64,000 bases of DNA from Apis mellifera (Eukaryota; Arthropoda; Insecta; Hymenoptera; Apidae), in assembly GCF_003254395.2 (NCBI RefSeq), contig NC_037651.1:2604001-2668000 (forward strand). The letters are read 5' to 3'. How positions within the stretch are numbered: position 1 is the stretch's first letter; every line of letters starts with the position of its first letter. The notes beneath the pieces were generated by a model, which saw only the letters and a program-made list of their open reading frames with translations, made no database searches and was not told the DNA's origin. Both the position numbers and the translations under genes were made by a program. Shown here one piece after another: positions 38,201 to 50,230 of the stretch.

Positions 38201-38399
38201 TAGGAGAATTCACAATGTGTCGAACATGACACTGAATGATTTATTATCATTATAGTGATGGTTATTTTCAACGAAATTTCTAATATTGAACAATATGCAG
38301 TGGTAAATACGATATGGGGTAACTCGCTGATAACGATGAATCAAATTTCAATGATTCCACGGGATGAATAATATCGTCATCGTGAAAATTTGTGTATTG

Positions 38400-39130
38400 A
38401 TTTCATTTGAAATTAGAAATAGATCGGCGTCGTGGCTCTTTCCGGTGTCAACGTGACTACGCGGAAGTACTAGCGCGCAACAATATGTATCCATATGCAA
38501 TGAGGATTGGGATCCAGTCGAACGTGTTATTCACCAGGTGCGGAATAAATGAATGAGCAAACAACGAGGAAGAATAAAATCCAGTTTCCTCCCTATAGAT
38601 GATTCTAACGCGAGAATGATATATGTACTCGTGTGCGAACGAAGATATGAAGGAAAAGTTAGGAGCACTATCACACCAAAGCATGATCACTTATTCATAT
38701 GGTTTATAACGATCACACTCGTGTATTATACGTACATGCATTGGTAGATCGGTTATTCCCTGATGCGGTTTCTCTTACGAGGGATGAAGCTTATCCCCGT
38801 GCCGGCATTCCAGGAACGAGGAGGATAGATCGTAGGCCACCTTTCTTCAGAGCGTACGTGTGCATGCAGCTACCGTAGTCCAGCAGCTACATAGTGGGCA
38901 GAGTTTTCCATATTAAGGGGTGAAAGGGCGCGTGCGCCGCGAAATCATGAATGGAACCCACCGCTCAATGCGAGAGGAGTCCAGCTACACAATCATACAG
39001 CCACTCTACTTTTATTTATATCCCTCCAACGACGACCTTCAGCCAAGGTAGGGTTGATCAGACAAATCAGGTTCCCCGTTCTACGGAGAAACAGGTGTCA
39101 CTACGATCGTTCACGATGATCTTGAGATAA
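38400..39130. promoter_or_regulatory. GC-richer island, probable noncoding regulatory element
   Basis: About 700 bases with markedly higher GC and frequent CpG than its flanks, including a CG-dense core near 38920-38945 (GGGCGCGTGCGCCGCG). Open frames are short and not protein-like. Confidence 0.35.
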
Positions 39131-40479
39131 TCATTGTTTCGATTAAATGATGGGGGATGATCGTTAACTATTCATCTATGATAGATAACTACAGAATCAA
39201 AGACTTAGAGTATATTTGAATGAAATCTCGTATAAATGATGCTTGGGATAAAAATAAAGGTAGTAAGTTGATAGTAAATTGTAAATAATTCCTTATTGGA
39301 ATAGAATCTTAATCTATTTTTTAAAAGAAGATTGATTCTAAGAGAAAAAAATTTGGTTGATAAATATAATTTCTTTTTTTATATATTATATTATATCAGA
39401 TTGGATATTTTTATAATCTTTCAAATATTTTTGAAATCATAATTAAAAAGAAATTTAAATTTTCGATACATAGATCAATGGGGATATATATAATAAAGAA
39501 ATTATAATTATATATATTTTTAAAAAAGTACTACAAATCATAAATTCATATTTCATTCATATTTAAGTTAATAAATATATGAAATCAAAAATTTAATTCA
39601 ATCTATTATTTAACATAATTATTTATAAGACGTTATTTATAAAATTTTATTCATTTAATAAATAAATGAATGATGAATGAAATGTTTACGATATTCATGT
39701 TTTCATTTTCTTAATTTGATTTATCCAATGATGTCAAATTAACAGAATGATAAATTACTAGTATAATAAAGAAACTAATAATTAAATTTAAATAATTAAA
39801 TTTACAAATTTTTTCATGAAAAATCAAAAAATCAAAAAAATAATTCCCATTGTTTATATATAATAAAATTATTTGTAGAGCTTGTTAAATATCAAATTAA
39901 TAATAGATAAAAATTAATAAATTTCATTCTTGATCAAACAAATAAATAAATTTTGAATTTAATAATTCTTTTTAATATTCATCAATTGTTAATTTACTTA
40001 AATAATAAAAATAATAATAAACCAAATAATCGATACAAAAACCATTTACAAATTATTGCTAATAACACTTAATAAAACAATAATATTCGTATTTATAATA
40101 TTGTTACATGAATAAAAAGGAACTGTTGCATTCTTCTTATTCGAAATTTATAATTGATTTAAAATAATTCTAATTGAATTAAATTAATTTAAAAAAATAG
40201 TAAATATCGTAATTCATTTATCTAGTATAATATCTTAATTCAAAATAAAAAAATTCTTTTATGATTTCACATTTGTACATCATATATATTAATGTATAAA
40301 TGAAAATAGATATGAAAATGATATGAGTGAAAAAGTACTTTATGAGGTTATTGCCACGATCAACTTATTCATTGATCGTATTTTGCTTTTAAAAAAACTC
40401 TCCATTAACAATAAGTACATATATTGTTTGACGTATGAAGAATTAGTGCAGCCTCAGATTTATGAATGAGTACTTTGGG

Positions 40480-40610
40480 CGTGAGGATCACGTGGCGGGG
40501 CGCTCTGGCGCTTTAACGATCGAGAACATCCTGTCCCCTCCCTTCCTTGAGCTTTATCACACACTCCCCTCCTTTCTCCCCTCCTTTGATACGATCAAGC
40601 TATACAGGAT
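40480..40610. promoter_or_regulatory. Short GC-rich island with CACGTG
   Basis: About 130 bases beginning near GATCACGTGGCGGGGCGC, then C/T-rich runs (CCCCTCC repeats). It is surrounded by AT-rich sequence. Regulatory function is inferred only from composition. Confidence 0.3.
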
Positions 40611-41780
40611 GTATCATTTATAGGATCTAGGTCGAACTAGGATTCAAGGAATGTGAAATATACTAAAGTTATCCTGTAAATGATATTTTTTAAGATTTGC
40701 ATAATAAATAATTTTTGAAGAATTAAGAAAGAATATTTTTTGTGAATCAAATTGTAGAAAACATTAAATTCACATTATTTCTTTCTTATAGAATTTTTTT
40801 AATTTATTTTTAATTATCTGTAACATTCTTAAATCCATTTGGATATAAATAAAATATTAAATATAAAATAAGTAAAATTTTGAATGTCATTATTTTCAAT
40901 GATTGAGATGTTACTAAATAGTTTTGAATTTTTTTCAAAACTTTTAAAAGCTTAAAAAATAATAAGATGTTAAAATTTAGTGGCTTAATTACAAAAATTT
41001 GTTGCTTAAAAATTTACTAATATTTAAAATATTTTTTGTATCATTTATCAATTTTAAATTTTTATAAAATTGCTTATTTTTTTTTTTTTTTTAATATAAT
41101 ATAATTCATATTATATTGTAGAATAGTTGAACCGATGATGTCTTGGATGTCGTCATCGCGTAATACCATTAATGGATGCGTATTATAGTTTACTGTTGGA
41201 AAGGAAATTTCACATTTATAAATATAAATAAAAACTGCAATATAATTAATATATTATGGAATATATGAAAATATTTTAAATTAAATAAATATTATTTTAT
41301 AAAAAAGAATGGAAAAAAAAATATATAAAGAATCATTTATAAGTTTTTGTTATAAATTTTTTTCTCTTGAACAATAGCAAGGAAAATATATTGTATTATA
41401 CTTGAAAAATTATACATTTATTGATTTAGTTTATAATTCATTTTATAATTATTGATTTTAAATATAAAGAATAATTATAAAGATTAATTATTCTTAAAAG
41501 ATAAAAATTATTGAATAATTTTAATTAATTCTCATAATAATCCATAATCTTGTTCACTTATTATAATTCTTCGATTAATCTCAAAAAAAGTTTTGATCAA
41601 AATTTTTTAGTAAAGGATACAGAATAATATGTGGGTGTATGTATGTAAGTACTTGGGTGTAGGTGTAAATGTGGGCGGTTAGAGAAAAATGGATTGGCTC
41701 ATTTTTTTTGGCAAATATATGTATTCATAAATATTTAATTTCTATACAACAAAATAATATAAAACTTATTATTGTATTAG

Positions 41781-41828
<48 letters not shown>
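41781..41828. repeat. (TA)n microsatellite
   Basis: An uninterrupted TA dinucleotide run of about 23 units. Confidence 0.95.
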
Positions 41829-41831
<3 letters not shown>

Positions 41832-42139
41832 AATGAACCGCATTAATAAATGAATCATGATAAAATTCAATATTATAAATTTTTCCTTTAAATATTGAAC
41901 TTTCCATCAATAGACATCATTTTAAATCTCGATACAATGAAAAATATAATTTTTTGCCAATGATCAGTCACAACAAAATTCAATATTTCGATTTTTTTAA
42001 TTCAAAAAATTTCAGTTGACGAAACGTACAATGACATTCAATGCATTATGAAATTTGGAGGCAAGAAAAATCGAAAAATTCTCGTGAATGGAGTAATTTG
42101 GTGAATTGAAACGGCATGTAGCGATAGCTAAGTATACAC

Positions 42140-42380
42140 ATATATGTATATTCTCCACCCACGCTTTATGCGCGGGCGTCGCGACGAAGGCGTCGTAGCA
42201 GTTTCGCTCTTCCGATGACCTTGGAAGCACCCACGCGCCAAAAGAGACCACACTGTGCGGGGGTGGTTCGTTCATCGACGTTCCTGCCACTCTTCTCGAT
42301 TTTCCTCCCCATTCTCTCTCTATGTATTTCCTATACGCAGTATAGAACGCGCGTGCGCAATTCAAGCGCGTAAATGCAAT
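42140..42380. promoter_or_regulatory. GC-rich, CpG-dense island
   Basis: About 240 bases with many CpGs (e.g. GCGCGGGCGTCGCGACG near 42170) in an AT-rich desert. A minus-strand open frame of 117 codons spans it but runs on into AT-rich sequence and looks non-coding. Confidence 0.35.
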
Positions 42381-42999
42381 AGTTTACGTTGAACTCACAA
42401 TTTTCATTTATGTAAATATTTTATTATTTTTCTTCCTTTCAAATTTATTCGTTTAAATTATTTCAAGTCTACTTGATAATGTTTTCAAAAATTAAATTAT
42501 AAATTAATTAAATATTATGGTTAAAGAAGTTAGAATCAATTGCAACTTTCCTATAAAAAAATAAAAGAAATAAATATTTAATATTTTGCAATAAAAATAT
42601 TTGTTTTTATGATATAAAGGAATTAAATTATAAATTGTAAATTAAATATAAAAAAGATTGTAAGTTCTATAATATATAAAATTATATAGCAAAATATGAA
42701 ATTTAAAAAAAAATAAGATTAAACAAATTAAACAAATTAACAAATTTTTATAAATAAAAATTAAATATAATTAAATTTTCTTATATAACTTATATACTCT
42801 TATATACTTTTATATATTATATTTATATTTATTATTACAATTAAAATTTATATTGTTATTTTGGAAATAAACATATTATTAAAAATATATATATAAATAC
42901 AAAATTAAAAATTTATTACTTTATTACAATTTACAATATAACAATTTATTTTTCTTTTTAAAAATAAGTTTAATTTTATGTAAAAATTATTTTAAGGAA

Positions 43000-43200
43000 T
43001 AAGTGTACGCCATTGTGAGCTTTGGAATAGTTTCTCTCGATGACCTGCTTAATGGTTATCTACTGTCAGCCTGGCAATACAAAGAAAAAGGGCACAGTGG
43101 ATGGCTAATTCGGTAAGTGGTGGGGACAGGTACGAAGAGAGTTTGCTGATATTATTCGTAAACAGTTCTGAACTCATCCGTTAAGAAACGTTAGTTACTT
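43000..43200. promoter_or_regulatory. GC-richer island with a plus-strand splice donor
   Basis: About 200 bases of balanced composition containing AATTCG|GTAAGTGG at ~43132, a good plus-strand donor. It may be a noncoding or 5' UTR exon, possibly of the downstream plus-strand gene, or a regulatory element. Confidence 0.3.
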
Positions 43201-44242
43201 ACTATACATCGTTTTCAACAGGCTATTTCGAAAATTTTTTTTTAAATATTATAGAAAAATAAATATTCTTCCTCCTTCATGAATATTTTTCATAAATATT
43301 CATAATCAATCATTACGAATTTTTTTCTAAAAAAGACATTGAGTGATATTATTTAAAAATAATTTTGAATAAAAAAGATTTAATTTATATTCAATATTAA
43401 ACAAATTAATAATAAAACTAAAAAAGGAAAATATCAATTGTTATATTTTATCATAATAAAAATAAAAAAAATAACTTTATATGATTAATATATATATATA
43501 TATACACATATATTATATATTTAAAAATTATTTTTTATTATGATTAAATTATATTTTAAAAAAATAAACTGAAAAATTATATAAATATTTAATATAAAAT
43601 ACATTTTTTTTCTAATAAAAGAAGAAAATTTTACAAATTTCTTGCAAATTTATTATTAATAGATGCAAAAACATTTAAAGTGGAAAGAATTTTAGTAGAA
43701 TTTTCACAAAAACAAGATTTTCACTAGATGCAGATGTGAATGCTATTGTGCTTAATGCTGGATACATCTATGGCGTAGGACTAGAAATTCTTATTTTCAT
43801 GAATGCATATATGTCAAACTTCAAGAAAAAGATTTTTATAATTATAGTAATATAGTAATTATGATTTTGCATTTCAATAATAAATATTAATATAAATATA
43901 TTGAATCATATATATAATAAATAATAATATTTAAATTATATATAATTATAAGTACAATAAATTATAAATATGAAATTCAATTATAAATTTGAAATAAAAT
44001 TATATTAATGAATATTGTTTTATTTATTATTAATTAATAAAATTTATAATATATTTAATTCTATTTCAATTTTAATAAGATTATTTCATTTAAATAAAAA
44101 CTAAATAATAAAATATAACAAAATTAAAATATCTTTATAATTATAAAATATCTTTTTTTTATCAAAGATATGAATAAAAATTTATATCTATATTATATTT
44201 ATATATATGTAGCAATCCATTTATCATTCTGAATTGATTATT

Positions 44243-44246
<4 letters not shown>

Positions 44247-44301
<55 letters not shown>
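44247..44301. repeat. Compound (AAAT)n-(AT)n microsatellite
   Basis: Several AAAT units run directly into a long AT dinucleotide array. Confidence 0.9.
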
Positions 44302-44305
<4 letters not shown>

Positions 44306-45671
44306 TCATACAATTGATATAGTAACTATAATAAAAATTGAAACAAAAAAAATTAAATTATATATATATATTTTTTTTAAATTATGTAAAAAAAAAAAAA
44401 CAAATGAAAAGTTATCTAATCAATTTATCTGAATAATTTTAAAGGATCTTACTATGGTTTAAGCAATATATTGCTAAGAAGCTATATAGTTTTACGATTT
44501 GTATTGAATGTTGTACGTTTTTCTTAAGATATTCTTCATTTGAACTTTATACCTGGATATCTTTGTTCTCTTTTTATACTTATATCTTTTCCTATCTCTT
44601 CGTATTTCTTTGTTCAGGAAAAAGAATTTTCCTGAAAATTCAACAAAAGATATCTTCAAAACTTATCTAAAATTCCTTTAAGTAAAAGTAAAATATAGTT
44701 CTTAGGTTTGAAACACATTTTTTTCCAAAAGTATATTTCCAATAAATTATTTAAATATTATATTTAATTATTATTATTATTATTTATTTTCACTCAAAAA
44801 TATTAAAAAATAATAATAAATTAAAAATAAATACTTAATTTTTAAAAAATTTTTTAAAATCTTGATATTATTAATTCATTTCATTATCTATTAATTTATT
44901 TTATACTGGTCGAACTATAGTTAAAATTATAAGTTCTATCACGTGATTTGATTTGTTTCTAGTGATTTGTCTCAAATAATCTAGTATATAACTAGTTGTT
45001 AGTAAAAATAAAATATCCCTATATGGAATGTTGTTTATATCTTTTGATTAGTTAAATCAGTTTTTTGACGAAAAATATATTGAACAATGATAATAAAATA
45101 AAGTATATTAAAATAATTTATTAAAAATTTATTAAATAATTATTAATTATAATTATAATATAATAATAATTTATTAAATAATTTATTTTTATATATATTA
45201 TAAATATATATATTATATATATGATATATAAGAAAATTAATTTTAATGTTATTATATATATTTTTTTAACTTATGTGTTATTTTTTTATATAAATAATAG
45301 TAATTTTGTTTTTAATAATATCATATAATACTAGTATATTAAGTATATTATAAAGAATTAGAATAAAATTTTAATATTTATTTAAATTTTTCATTAATTT
45401 AATTGCTATTGCTGCTATATATTTTTTTTAAATATTATTTTTTAAAAAAATATTTTTGTAAATACGTAAATTAAATTTATGATAAATTTATTATTTATGA
45501 TAAATAATAAATGAACAAATCATATATAATAATGATAAAATAATGATTTTAATGTATTTTATGCAATTTAATATATTTAAAAAAATATAAATATTTAAAA
45601 AATATATAGATAAGAATGTAAAATAAATTTAATATTCTATACATCATTATTCATGGAATGAATTGTTAATT

Positions 45672-47526
45672 ATGGAAACAACTGGAGAATTTGTTTTAAA
45701 AATGGTAAATTTTAAAATTAATATTTAATAGTTATTAATAAATTTTTACTTTTAAAAAAATTATAAAGTAATATTATATTTTAGACAGAATCATTGACAG
45801 TAGAAGAATCATCAAATTTACAAGATATAAATATAAATGTTTCACAAGATTCCGAAAAGGATAAAATTATATCAGAAGAAATAAAGAAAAATATACAAAA
45901 AATATCAGAAGTAAATGAAAATTATAATGAAAATTTGTTAGACATAATGAATGAAAATAAAGTTATAAAAGAAAAAATAACAGAAGTACAAAATAATGCA
46001 AATTTATTAGATGTATTACAGGAAAATGAATCTGTAAAAGAAAAAATATTAGAAATACAAAACAATGAAAATTTACTAGATATAATACAAAAAAATGAAT
46101 CTATAAAAGAGAAAATACCAGAAATTCAAAACAATGTAAAATCAATTAATATAGAACATGAAGATAAAGGAATAAAAGACAAAGAAATGACACACTCAAA
46201 TCAATTTTATTGTAATTGGAATAATTTTCCAAGATTATTATGCGAAGCAACTGAGGAATATCAGTCAACAGAATCACATGAAAATTTTACCAAAGGCTGT
46301 CAATGGTCTCCTGATGGAACATGTTTATTAGTACCTTCTGAAGATTTTAGAATTCGAATTTATGAACTTCCCAGAGAATTTTATTCTGAGAAATTTCCTT
46401 TAAATTTATCATCCAAAAAATTTTCAGCAGCATTAACAGTAAAAGAAGGAGGACTTATATATGATACTTGTTGGTATCCTTTTATGAATTCATGGGAACC
46501 TGCAACTTGTTGTTTTTTAAGTACAAGTAGGGAAAGTCCTATACATTTATGGGATGCATTTAATAGTGAATTACGAGCAACATATCGTGCTTATAATCAG
46601 TTAGTAATATAAATATATATTAATAGCATTAAATTATAATATGTTACAATATTATAAATTATTATATTTTATTTTATTATAATAGAGTTGATGAAGTAGA
46701 AGCTGCACTTAGTATTCAATTTATTGACTCTGCCAAGGAAATATGGGCTGGTTTTAAAAATACTTTAAGAATTTTTGATGTAGAACAACCAGGTCGTCAA
46801 ATAAATACTATTCAATTTAAGAAAGATTTTCCAAATGTAATAGGATTAGTTTCCTGTATTCGAGAAAATCCAATTATGCCAAGATTAGTTGCTTTTGGTA
46901 CTTATTCTAAATATATTGGTAAGTAAATAATATAATAAGTAATATATAACTGATATGAAAATAATAATAATATTAAAATATTAATAATTTAATTATATGT
47001 TTATTTTATCAGGTTTATATAAAGATGGCCCATTATGTACTTTCAAGACAGGAAATGGTGTAACTCAAATTGAATTTAGTCCTTGTGGAACAAAATTATT
47101 TTCAGTAGTTAGGCGTAATAATGAATTTTTATGTTGGGATCTTCGTAATCCTGGTACTGTGCTCTATTCTCTTGAAGGACGTCAATCTGACACAAATCAA
47201 AGAATTCAATTTGATATTAAATCTAATGGAAAGGAAATAGTCTCAGGTATATATGAATAATTATTACGTATACTATATTGTTAAAAATACTATTACTTAT
47301 TATTTTTAATTGTTTAGGTAGTACAAATGGAGATCTTATAGTTTGGGAATTATCAAATTGTGAAAATCTTAATGCAAAATATAAAATAAAATTATCTTAT
47401 GATTGTATAAATGGAATTAATTTACATAAAAATTTACCATTAGTTGCTACTAGTACAGGCCAAAGAATATATGATAGTACAATACAAAGTAGAGATAATA
47501 GTGTTCGATTATGGTCATTTTTTTAA
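45672..47526 (+). CDS. WDR79: Telomerase Cajal body protein 1 homologue (WRAP53/WDR79), WD40 protein
   Basis: Five exons join to 507 codons: 45672-45704, 45785-46599, 46686-46918, 47013-47246 and 47318-47526. Phases agree throughout. The first ~140 residues are charged and low-complexity, with three 23-residue repeats at ~61-129. The rest is a WD40 propeller of the WRAP53/TCAB1 family: 'CQWSPDGTCLLVPSEDFRIR', 'CFLSTSRESPIHLWDA', 'GLYKDGPLCTF', 'VTQIEFSPCGTKLF', 'NEFLCWDLRNPG' and 'DNSVRLWSFF'. The family binds the CAB box of scaRNAs and of telomerase RNA and delivers them to Cajal bodies; a nuclear location is expected. The ATG at 45672 is chosen because its 11-codon exon splices in phase to the next. 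AATAAA signals follow the stop at 47538 and 47552. Confidence 0.92.
45932..46138 (+). repeat. Three in-frame 69-nt repeats in the WRAP53 N-terminus
   Basis: Each unit encodes 23 residues of the form NLLDxxxxNxxxKEKIxEx followed by QNN. The three units are contiguous with no spacer. They are lysine/glutamate-rich and likely helical. Confidence 0.9.
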
Positions 47527-50230
47527 TTGAATCATATAATAAATTATTGTAAATAAAAATGTAATTATTATTTTATAAGAAAAATTTAAATTTTATTTTA
47601 ATAAATAAATTATAAATTTTATATAATATAATCATTATATAATCATTTATAATCAATTATATAATCATTTTTTATGATTCAATATGATTTTATGATTCAT
47701 ATTTGATGTTAAGAGACACTTTTGAAATAAGTTTTGATTATAGATATCAAAATAAAATTTAATATGCAAAAATATCTATTTTATATGTTTATCAGTTAAT
47801 ATAATTTTACATGAAATGAAAGTTCTTTTAAACAAAAAGTTTAAAAAGAATAGATTACTACTTTATATATATAAAAAGCTTTCAAATTTTTACATAATAT
47901 GTACTTACATTGTATATTAAGATATATGCATCATTATAAAAAAAAAATGTCTTTTTATTTTTTATTTTATATATTTAATACAGTATGAATATGATTATAC
48001 TTACTTTAAATATTTCATTGAAAAGTTTACTTAGATGAAATTAGATAATATCATATAATATTATTATAATGATATATAATATGATATAATATATTATAAT
48101 TATTGCATTGTATATCAATCAAAACAAAACAAACAAAATTAAATTAATTATATTTCGAAAAATAAATTTTGCATATTTTTTTTCTAAAATCAATTATTCA
48201 AAGATATTTCACATATTTTTTAATATATATAAATATTTTAAAATAAATTATTTACACTTTACACTAATGAATTATATGAAAATAAAAAAGTCAATATAAT
48301 TAATATATAAAATATATTTCTAATAAAAACGATATTTTTTTACATCTTATAAATTTTATATTTTTTTATAATATATGTTTCTTTAATTGATGAATAGATT
48401 AGTTATATTTTTTTAATCTAATACAAAAAATAGTAATAATTTAATCTAATACAATCTAATAATTAAATTTATTAAAATTTTAAATAATAATATATATTTC
48501 ATAAACAATCTATTATTAATAATATTAAAAAAGATTAAGAAATATTTATAAATTTAATATAATTCTTGATTATTTAAAGAATAAATTAAATTTGAAACGT
48601 ATAATTTTATTTTATAAATATTTTATTTATATATATAAATATTTAAATTTAATTTTATTATTTCGAATTTTTTATTGACATTTAATTTAATTAATCTTAA
48701 TTTATCGATATTATTAATATATTATGCATAATTATGTATATATTTATAATTATATAATTTTATTTATAAATTATTATAATTTTAATATTTTATTTATAAT
48801 ACACAGTACATATCAAAAAAATATTCCCGCGTTTTACAATTTCACAATTAAATTTTATTAAATTAATTAATAGATAATTTATTAATAATTAAATTTTTTT
48901 GTAATATTTTAAAAATATTTTTAATTTATTTAAATAAATAATCTATTATTAATAATTATAATTATTTAAAAATATTTTTAATTAATGCAATGATATATAA
49001 TTTATTTAAATGAAAAGTCCATCATAGAAGGAAAGTATTTACAATAAAAATATTTTGGTATAATTTTTAAAATTGATTTATATTGAAAAAATATAAAAAT
49101 AAATATAAATATAAACAATAATAACAATAATTTAAATATACGTATACACTAGAAAAAACTTTTTATTTTTTATTTTTATAATAATATATCTTTATTAATA
49201 AATATAAATTAATACTCTAAAAGTATTTTTTATAAATACGAAATTAATTAAATTTTAGATAATTTTTTGTTTAATTTTTTATCTTCAGTAAATTAATGTA
49301 ATTAAATTTTTAAAAGATTTGTTAATATTTAACTGAATAATTTTAAATAATTTAATAATATCATTTATATGAATGAAAAAATATAATATTTTTAAACAAA
49401 TTCAAATAAATATGTACATAGTTTATTCTTTATTTTGTTATTAAAATATACATCATTAGTCACAGTATAGTTACAATCAAGTAGTCAACTTCAATTCAGC
49501 ATTGAAGTAACATATAATAGGAGTATATATTTTAAAAGATAAAAATAATTTATATTAATATATATTTTTCGAATTATATCATATAACAAATGAAATATAT
49601 CTATAATTGAAATATATGATAAACTAAATGTGAGAAAATAAATATTTTTATTTTTGTAATTAATATAATTATTTGATTAATAATATTATAAATTCATTGA
49701 AAACGGTATCTGAAGTTATATATGCACTTTGCAAACTCGCCGAGAATGTAAAACGTTAAACTGTTATATGATTATACTTCCAGTTGTATGTATCTCTTTT
49801 TAAAACAAACTCACTTTTGTTGCTTGCGTTGTGATATCTTGGCGGCAATAGAAAGGAGAGAGGGAAAAGAAGGTAGGAGAAAGGTAAAAGTAAACAGTGA
49901 AATGAAGAAAGAATTAAAGTAGAAGGTGTGTGCGAATATTTACTATATATTAATGCGTGCTAATCTTAATTATTGTTACTACAACCTGTTTTCTCGGCTG
50001 TTTGTAGGAGGATAGTTTTTAAAGATATTAAAACGTCTGTAAAAGACGATTCCCAAAAGGAATCAGTAAACGATTCCATTTTAATGTTCATGTAAAATAT
50101 TAATAGTAAGGTTGTTGAAGACCTTATTGTAAATTCAAGATTTTCGCGAAAATTTTCTTTGTAGACACATTTGTGATGTGATGAACGAGATTTTATTGAT
50201 GTAATTCTTTGCAATACAAAGACTTGCAGA
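47527..50230. other. Intergenic: WRAP53 3' end and Rif1 promoter
   Basis: About 2.7 kb between two plus-strand genes, almost entirely AT-rich. The composition rises from about 49690 towards the Rif1 start codon, with a purine-rich stretch near 49850-49930 (GGAGAGAGGGAAAAGAAGG), so the Rif1 transcription start is probably in 49.7-50.1 kb. No coding sequence was recognised. Confidence 0.55.

Larger units (their letters stand above)
31279..45671. other. 14-kb gene-free interval with discrete GC-rich islands
   Basis: Between the wech start codon (minus) and the WRAP53 start codon (plus) no protein gene is recognisable. The background is very AT-rich, with islands of near-balanced composition listed separately. 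Because wech needs an upstream promoter and at least one untranslated 5' exon (acceptor near 31346), much of this interval probably belongs to the wech regulatory domain. WRAP53 would have a short local promoter near 45.6 kb. Microsatellites occur at 36665-36709, 41781-41828 and 44247-44301. Confidence 0.55.

Noticed and set aside
37832..38203. 123-codon plus-strand open frame
   Set aside because: Proline/serine-rich translation with no recognisable motif, inside a GC island where long frames arise by chance.
42012..42365. 117-codon minus-strand open frame
   Set aside because: It runs from CpG-dense into AT-rich sequence without change of reading constraints and has no protein-like features.
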